Part shown: positions 22,497 through 27,785 of the stretch, in pieces | Layout of the letters: every line of letters starts with the position of its first letter | Numbering within the stretch: the stretch's first letter is position 1 | IMG/VR virus record: IMGVR_UViG_3300025151_000225 | Span: 1 to 27,785 of that record | Length of the DNA stretch: 27,785 nucleotides | Direction: 5' to 3' (one strand) | Source of the DNA: a virus | Translations under genes and position numbers: made by a program | The notes under the pieces: model-generated | What the model was told of the DNA's origin: nothing | Database searches by the model: none | What the model saw: the letters and a program-made list of their open reading frames with translations, nothing else

Positions 22497-23006
22497 CTAT
22501 TTCTTCATATTAGATATAATTAAATAAAAAGCTATAATAGTAGTTGCACCTACAATAATAAAACTACCTATAGTCTCTAAAGTTTTTATCCATCGCTTCT
22601 TAGCTTCATCCTTTTTTCTTTTATGTGCTGCTACTTTTTTATTATGTTTTTCTATTCTTTCTTTACGTTCTAGTAATATCTTATCCCAAGTTCCACCACC
22701 AAAACGGATATCAATCATTCTTTTTACTTTAATAAGCTGTTCTTCAGCTAGTTTTTCTTCTATTGTTTCTTTAGCTATAGCTCCTATTGAAAATCTATCA
22801 GCCGAATCTCCTAGAGTTTTACCTAAAAATTTATCCCACTTACTAACTAAAGGATGTGCTTCTTGTTTTACTTGTTTTGTTCCTTTAAATAAATTATCAA
22901 TGTCATCTGCAATAACAGAAATATCTTTTGCGGTTCCAATAGCCGTTTTAATTCCTTTAACTGCGCTATTAACTAAAGCAATACCTGCAAGAACTTCTGC
23001 AACCAT
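22497..23006 (-). CDS. Protein with C-terminal membrane anchor, unknown
   Basis: The 169-residue protein begins MVAEVLAGIALVNSAVKGIK, an Ala/Val/Ile-rich amphipathic segment, then a strongly charged helical middle (including a basic HNKKVAAHKRKKDEAKKRW, 120-138) and a hydrophobic segment near residues 147-165 with a short NMKK tail. This topology is a tail-anchored protein facing the cytoplasm or virion interior. I have the impression of similar proteins next to tail genes in marine phages, but no function is known. Its place between fibre genes hints at assembly or ejection. Confidence 0.5.
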   Translation of the reverse strand: MVAEVLAGIALVNSAVKGIKTAIGTAKDISVIADDIDNLFKGTKQVKQEAHPLVSKWDKFLGKTLGDSADRFSIGAIAKETIEEKLAEEQLIKVKRMIDIRFGGGTWDKILLERKERIEKHNKKVAAHKRKKDEAKKRWIKTLETIGSFIIVGATTIIAFYLIISNMKK

Positions 23007-23015
23007 AGCATTTTT

Positions 23016-26000
23016 CTACCTTCCAGCAAGGATACGTCCATCCGTATCTATTATTGGTGTTCCCATTGCTAAATAAATCATTGTCTCTGCGCCATTTAAC
23101 ATTTCATGAGATCCTCGTATTTTAAATCCACCTGTATCTATATCTATATAAAAAGTAGATCCAGTTTGTTCGGCTGTAGTTGTATCTGCTTCTAAAATAT
23201 TTTCCGATACATTGTATGGACTTCTAACCTTATCCCACATTATCCATGATCTAGCTTGAACTGTATTCTTTATCATTATCCAAGCTGGCTGGATAGGCAC
23301 TCCTGCTGAGTTGATCGTTGGAACAAACGGTCCATTTGTAGACTCATTACCCGTGAATGATCCTACGCTAATAAATTGCGAATCAGCAAAAGCCAAGTAA
23401 ACAAAATTTCCACCAGATATTGAGGTAGCATTACTATTTCCCTTTAGATAAAAAAGAGTTGAAGTATTCTCACTTGTATCAAAATAGTTGTTATCAGCTT
23501 CTGTAGATGCAGTGTTTAGAAATAAAGAATAGTCATCTGTTAAAGCTTCATGCCATACTGCCCAGTTATAAGTGTCGTTTAACCGTTTAATTATAACCAT
23601 CTTAGGATTTGTTAAACCTGTTTGAATTGTTTGGTTAGAATTTGAACCTGAATATGTACCCACAGCCATGCCCAGAGTAGTATCAACTAAGGCAGTTGTA
23701 TTAATATCACCACCTGTATAAGATGATCCACTACCTGTAGCTTCCATCATCCAATTCCAAAGAACAAAACTTTCACTAGCTGTATTCACTTCAGCATCAT
23801 CTCCGACCTGAACTCCACCAGCTAGAAAACTTTGTAATGTATTAACATTTGTAACTTCAATAGCAGTAGCATTACTGTGTAAATCTTTTGTTGCTCCACG
23901 CACACGATCAAACCACATTTGATTGTCTGTTGCATCTCTATTTTTTATCCAACTAAGTGCTGAGATAAATTGATCTGAGGAGGTTATATTATCTTGTGCA
24001 AGTTTAGAATACCCAGTTGGTATTGAGTAAGTAAAATCACTTGCACCAAAATTTACTGTTGCATTATTAGCAGAGCTTGCGCCACCATTTCTAAAATAAA
24101 AATAGTATGTAGTTCCTTGTGGTGTATTTAAATCTACTGTTGCTTTAGCAGTATTTGCTTGTCTAAATGTAACTTGATTATTATCAAGATCAAGCATAAT
24201 AGCATTAACTTCACCATTAGAAAAAGCTGAACCATAACTAGAAATTAAAGTTGCATTATTTCTATAAAGAGTTCCACCATCCCATCCTATACCATTTGCT
24301 GATTGACCCGGATATTGACCTGTATTTCTTTGATCAAAAGGCACAACACCTAACATTGGAGATCCAACAGTAGAACCACAAGTTAATTCACAATACCATT
24401 TTCCACTTGATACCCCGATTGTAGATACGTTTGAAGAAGAACTAGCATAACCTGACATAGTTAAATTTCCATCAGTATATGCTGAATATTTATAAGCATC
24501 ATCAAGAACAGAATAATTTACTGTAGGTGAATCTGTAGTTTGAGTTACAGTATTATTATTTGTCCAATCATTAGCATTTCCAGATTCATCATCACCTACA
24601 TTACCTGAATCTGCAAAGTCAAGATAAAAACCATTTGTTCCAAATGTAAGACCTGATACATCTTTAGGTATCCATCTATTTGTGGTTGTATCTGTTTGTC
24701 CAAAACTATCTGCATCTAAAGCACTATTATCAATAAAAACAACTTCTGCCATATATCCGTCATAATAATAATTTGTACTGTCGTGTTCTCCTCCAATATA
24801 TTGCGCTCCTGTACCATTCCAACCACTATCAGAGTTTTGAGAAGGGTATGTAGCTGTTCCTAACGTAGCAGTTACACCATTAATATAAATAGCGATACTA
24901 CTAGAGCTAGGAGTTGAAGGGGTTGAATCATACTTAACAACAATATGCATCCATTGAGAAGAATCTTCATATCTTGCACTTGTTATTAAATTTGTTAAAT
25001 AAGCACTACCACTCCATGTATAAAATTGTAAAGTGCCATCAGCTAAAAACTGAATTGCTGTGTCATTTCCATTAGCTGTTCTAATAATATTTTTAATTAC
25101 TCCAGTAACACCTCGTTTTACCCAACAACTCCATGTCCATTTCTTTTGATTTCCAGCCCCACTAAATGTTTTAGAAAGATATTCAGAATTATCATCATTA
25201 AACAAAGCACCATTACCAACGGTAAATGAGTTACCAAATGGCTGAAAATTACCCACTCTTTGAGTAGTACCATTTCCTTCATAAAGAACAGTCTTGAAGT
25301 ATTTATCTATATCATGTGCTGTACGAGTTGTATCTTCTGCAATATTAGTTGTATCTATAGCTGTAAATCCTGATGGTAAAGCTGATATCTCAAAATCAGT
25401 TGATGTTGTATAAAGTGATATAGAACAACTATTTCTACCACTTACAACAACCGACCAAGTTTTAGATGTTGAGATTGAACTTGTAATTGGATTACTACCT
25501 GATGCAGGATTACCTGAGTTATCCCACGTAACAGTTGATCCTGATAACTGTCCTGTCCAAAATTTTCCTGATGCTGTATCAAAAGCAATACACCCTCTAG
25601 TATTAACTGCTAATGTAGATGGTGTTGTCTCCACCGCTGATCCTCCGTTGTAAAGATCTCCACCAGTAAAGTACCAACCCCAAGAAGTTGAACCTCCACC
25701 TACATAATCATCAAAGGCAGACGCTTGAGATGTTTCAACAATTCCTGCACCCGGATGTGTACCAACTACTGAATACTCAAATTCAAAATAAACTTTTCCA
25801 GTACAAGGAAGTATGCAGACACCATTTGTTTGATCTCCTGAACCTGTACTTGTGACTGTTTTATTACCATTTGAAAGCGTTGCAACATTAGGGTTATTTT
25901 GATTAATTAATCCCGATATATTTGTTGGTGAATTAACATCTGTTGTAACACTATTATTATTTGTAAAGTTATTAGCTGTAGGTGGATCACTATACGCTGA

Positions 26001-27356
26001 TGTTGGAGCAGTAAATCCACTTGTATGTGCAGCATAACCTATTACAATTCTTACTTCATCAATCCATCCATTGAAATTTCCGGGGCTGGAAGAAACAACG
26101 TCATCACCAATCCACCATGCAGATGTAGAAGTTAAGTTATAACTAAAAGATTTAGAAGACAAAAGTGTTCCATCTTGAAATAAATATAAAGTGCTACCAG
26201 ATCGCACCAGTTCAACATGCGCCCATGTTCCATCAGGCAAAGATGTTGAATGATCGCCTGTTCCGATAATTGCTGAGTTTCCTGTTGATACGATTAATTT
26301 ATTAGCAGTACTTGTTAATATGCGAAGACCCGTATCAGCCCCTGAATCACCCCAAGTTAATAAGGCATTATCTGTATTTGATCCATTACGTCTTACCCAA
26401 AAATCTATGGTAAAATTCTGAGTTCCTACTGTAGCCAAAGATGCATGAGAAGCATAATCACCAGTTCCATCAAGTAATAAACTTGCTGTGCCAAATTTAG
26501 ACTGCGCTGTATCTAATTGAGCATCACCATTAGCCGTCCAGTTTGAGGCAAATGAACTACTATCAGTAAGAGTAGTTGAAGCATCGCTACCATCAAAATG
26601 TAAAAGACTATAATATTGAGATAGAACAACCGTATTATCATCTCCATCTTGAAAATCTAATTGTGGTGCATCAGTTACTTTATTGGCTAAATAAAATCCA
26701 TTAGTTCCAAAAGTTAATCCTTGTATTTCTGAACTTGTTTTAGGAGTCCAATACAAACCAGATGAATCAAATTGACCAAAATCAGATGCAGAATATCTAG
26801 TTCCATCTATCCACACGCTTTCAGCCATATAGTTATTTCCCATATTATTTGATCCGTCATAAGAGGCTACTCTCATAGGATTACTAGCCGTGTTAAAGTC
26901 ATTAGCAAAGTTAAGAGAGGGTGCGCTTGCAGTAGAGAAGTCAGTTACCCTTACTCCATTAATTTCAAGAATAACACGATTAGTAGAAGCAGCATCAGAT
27001 GTATCTATACCACAACAAAAATGTATCCAGCCACCATCTCTAAACTTCATGTCTGTTACATACTGCCAATCATAACCAGACGAATAATTGTACAAGATAA
27101 TATCATCATTACTATCAATATATAATTGAAATATATCGGCAGCACCTGCTGTTGCTGCAAATAGTGTTTGATCTGCTCCCGTTGGCATATGATAAAACCA
27201 AGTAGAAAATGTGCCTATTTTATTATTTCCATTAGTATCAGGAGTTCTAGACAAATACTGACTACTAGCACTTTTAAATAAAGCAGAGTTACCTACTGAA
27301 GTTATACTAGCAGATGTAGCTGCTGCTCCTGCCATTAATAAGTTATTATTAAACAT
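23016..27356 (-). CDS. Giant tail fibre / receptor-binding protein with LamG and SPRY-like domains
   Basis: The 1446-residue protein is modular. LamG/concanavalin-type domains lie at about 22-215, 250-455 and 705-900, recognised by openings like NSALFKSASSQYLSRT and strands such as GWIHFCCGID, FTIDFWV and WTWSCWVKR. SPRY-like domains lie at about 490-660 and 960-1110 (GKVYFEFEY and GKWYCELTCG). A C-terminal domain, about 1130-1446, resembles the DUF7483-type fibre ends of pelagiphages (IKNRDATDNQMWFDRVRG, MVIIKRLNDTYNWAVW, WIMWDKVRSP). It likely binds host surface glycans. AGGAG about twelve bases upstream is a weak ribosome-binding site. The two-fold LamG-SPRY arrangement implies internal duplication. 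Confidence 0.8.
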   Translation of the reverse strand: MFNNNLLMAGAAATSASITSVGNSALFKSASSQYLSRTPDTNGNNKIGTFSTWFYHMPTGADQTLFAATAGAADIFQLYIDSNDDIILYNYSSGYDWQYVTDMKFRDGGWIHFCCGIDTSDAASTNRVILEINGVRVTDFSTASAPSLNFANDFNTASNPMRVASYDGSNNMGNNYMAESVWIDGTRYSASDFGQFDSSGLYWTPKTSSEIQGLTFGTNGFYLANKVTDAPQLDFQDGDDNTVVLSQYYSLLHFDGSDASTTLTDSSSFASNWTANGDAQLDTAQSKFGTASLLLDGTGDYASHASLATVGTQNFTIDFWVRRNGSNTDNALLTWGDSGADTGLRILTSTANKLIVSTGNSAIIGTGDHSTSLPDGTWAHVELVRSGSTLYLFQDGTLLSSKSFSYNLTSTSAWWIGDDVVSSSPGNFNGWIDEVRIVIGYAAHTSGFTAPTSAYSDPPTANNFTNNNSVTTDVNSPTNISGLINQNNPNVATLSNGNKTVTSTGSGDQTNGVCILPCTGKVYFEFEYSVVGTHPGAGIVETSQASAFDDYVGGGSTSWGWYFTGGDLYNGGSAVETTPSTLAVNTRGCIAFDTASGKFWTGQLSGSTVTWDNSGNPASGSNPITSSISTSKTWSVVVSGRNSCSISLYTTSTDFEISALPSGFTAIDTTNIAEDTTRTAHDIDKYFKTVLYEGNGTTQRVGNFQPFGNSFTVGNGALFNDDNSEYLSKTFSGAGNQKKWTWSCWVKRGVTGVIKNIIRTANGNDTAIQFLADGTLQFYTWSGSAYLTNLITSARYEDSSQWMHIVVKYDSTPSTPSSSSIAIYINGVTATLGTATYPSQNSDSGWNGTGAQYIGGEHDSTNYYYDGYMAEVVFIDNSALDADSFGQTDTTTNRWIPKDVSGLTFGTNGFYLDFADSGNVGDDESGNANDWTNNNTVTQTTDSPTVNYSVLDDAYKYSAYTDGNLTMSGYASSSSNVSTIGVSSGKWYCELTCGSTVGSPMLGVVPFDQRNTGQYPGQSANGIGWDGGTLYRNNATLISSYGSAFSNGEVNAIMLDLDNNQVTFRQANTAKATVDLNTPQGTTYYFYFRNGGASSANNATVNFGASDFTYSIPTGYSKLAQDNITSSDQFISALSWIKNRDATDNQMWFDRVRGATKDLHSNATAIEVTNVNTLQSFLAGGVQVGDDAEVNTASESFVLWNWMMEATGSGSSYTGGDINTTALVDTTLGMAVGTYSGSNSNQTIQTGLTNPKMVIIKRLNDTYNWAVWHEALTDDYSLFLNTASTEADNNYFDTSENTSTLFYLKGNSNATSISGGNFVYLAFADSQFISVGSFTGNESTNGPFVPTINSAGVPIQPAWIMIKNTVQARSWIMWDKVRSPYNVSENILEADTTTAEQTGSTFYIDIDTGGFKIRGSHEMLNGAETMIYLAMGTPIIDTDGRILAGR

Positions 27357-27358
27357 TC

Positions 27359-27785
27359 TTAACTATACTCCTGAGATAATATTGCTTGTATATTTTCACC
27401 AGTATCATCACTTGATATAGAAGCAACAATATAATCTAATCTATCTACGGCTCCATTAGAAGTAGAGAAGGTTGGATCAGTTCCAGCAGGAAACTTCCAA
27501 CAGGCATTCCATGATAATGTACCACTACCACCTGACTGTACAAAGAATATACTTCCAACTTGTCCTACCCTAGCATTTGTTGGCCTTGCCATTGTATGTG
27601 CTGCTGTTACAGTTGTCAAGAAATTTTGTGCGCCACCTAAGTTAAGTGATACACTTGTTACTCCATTAATTGCCGTAGTATGTACAGAGGCTGCTGCTGA
27701 CTTAGAAAGAGCTATCTGTCCTAGGAAAGCTGCATTACCTGATACAGTTGCTGTACCATTAACATAGAGGTTTCCACCTACAGTT
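27359..27785 (-). CDS. C-terminal part of a second tail-fibre-like protein (5' end outside window)
   Basis: The minus-strand frame stays open to the right edge (about 141 residues visible), so a start near 27619 (a TTG codon) would be spurious. The visible part has Ser/Ala-rich fibre sequence (GGNLYVNGTATVSGNAAFLG), then a compact end domain with ARVGQVGSIFFVQ and LSWNACWKFPAGTDP. This end domain parallels the end of the 300-residue fibre at 20570-21472, which has NVGQSGSIRIIQ, LSYNTAWQF and SAP at matching places. It precedes the giant fibre gene by 2 bases. Confidence 0.78.
   Translation of the reverse strand, partial: TVGGNLYVNGTATVSGNAAFLGQIALSKSAAASVHTTAINGVTSVSLNLGGAQNFLTTVTAAHTMARPTNARVGQVGSIFFVQSGGSGTLSWNACWKFPAGTDPTFSTSNGAVDRLDYIVASISSDDTGENIQAILSQEYS

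Noticed and set aside
27620-27785. Non-coding right edge before an 86-residue gene
   Set aside because: The minus frame is open with fibre-like sequence to the window end, so this is coding sequence of a truncated gene.
1-27785. tRNA genes, CRISPR arrays, insertion sequences and integration sites
   Set aside because: None was recognised on reading; no regularly spaced repeats, transposase or integrase motifs. A covariance-model tRNA scan would be needed to exclude tRNAs fully.

Overview
The window looks like part of a lytic, AT-rich, short-tailed (podovirus-type) phage genome, most likely from a marine alphaproteobacterial host such as SAR11 or SAR116. The support is as follows: every gene is tightly packed, virion genes fill the minus strand, no tape-measure, sheath or baseplate genes are seen, and the replication and auxiliary set (gp2.5-like SSB, Cas4-like exonuclease, DUF3310, class II ribonucleotide reductase, Hsp20, IscA-like protein) is typical of marine phages. 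Host and genus are inference. No integrase, repressor, tRNA gene or CRISPR array was recognised.

Layout. (1) 1-4539, plus strand: nucleotide metabolism and replication. A left-edge fragment that may be a nuclease is followed by a strong sigma-70 promoter, a single-stranded DNA-binding protein and a textbook terminator. Then come a RecB/Cas4-like exonuclease, a GIY-YIG nuclease, two small proteins (one DUF3310), a B12-type ribonucleotide reductase and a 38-residue basic peptide. (2) 4517-8903, plus strand: a second sigma-70 promoter with a leader hairpin drives hsp20. It is followed by a putative glycan-modification cluster: a GT8-like glycosyltransferase, a 798-residue three-domain fusion (GT-A-like, methyltransferase-like, MptE/Maf-like) and a stand-alone methyltransferase. 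(3) 8887-10373, plus strand: a 3-TM holin, an IscA-like Fe-S carrier, a small membrane protein and the terminase small subunit. (4) 10402-27785, minus strand, transcribed right to left: tail-fibre proteins, a tail-fibre-assembly-like protein, an exported protein, a long tail-tube-like protein, three large ejection-type virion proteins, a spanin-like membrane protein and an M15 peptidase endolysin. The two transcription directions converge on a 28-base gap at 10374-10401.

How it works together. The plus-strand genes would scavenge ribonucleotides, degrade host DNA and replicate phage DNA, then add surface or glycan functions and the holin. The minus-strand operon builds tail, fibres and the DNA-ejection apparatus and ends with the endolysin, so the lysis genes are split between the two arms. 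Many gene borders are TAATG or ATGA overlaps, which points to translational coupling.

The most unusual item is the fusion protein at 5816-8212. Its glycosyltransferase-like and methyltransferase-like domains both appear to have lost metal-binding residues, while intact stand-alone versions of each enzyme type lie directly on either side. This suggests a pseudoenzyme scaffold in a phage glycan-modification system. No intergenic stretch exceeds 300 bases.
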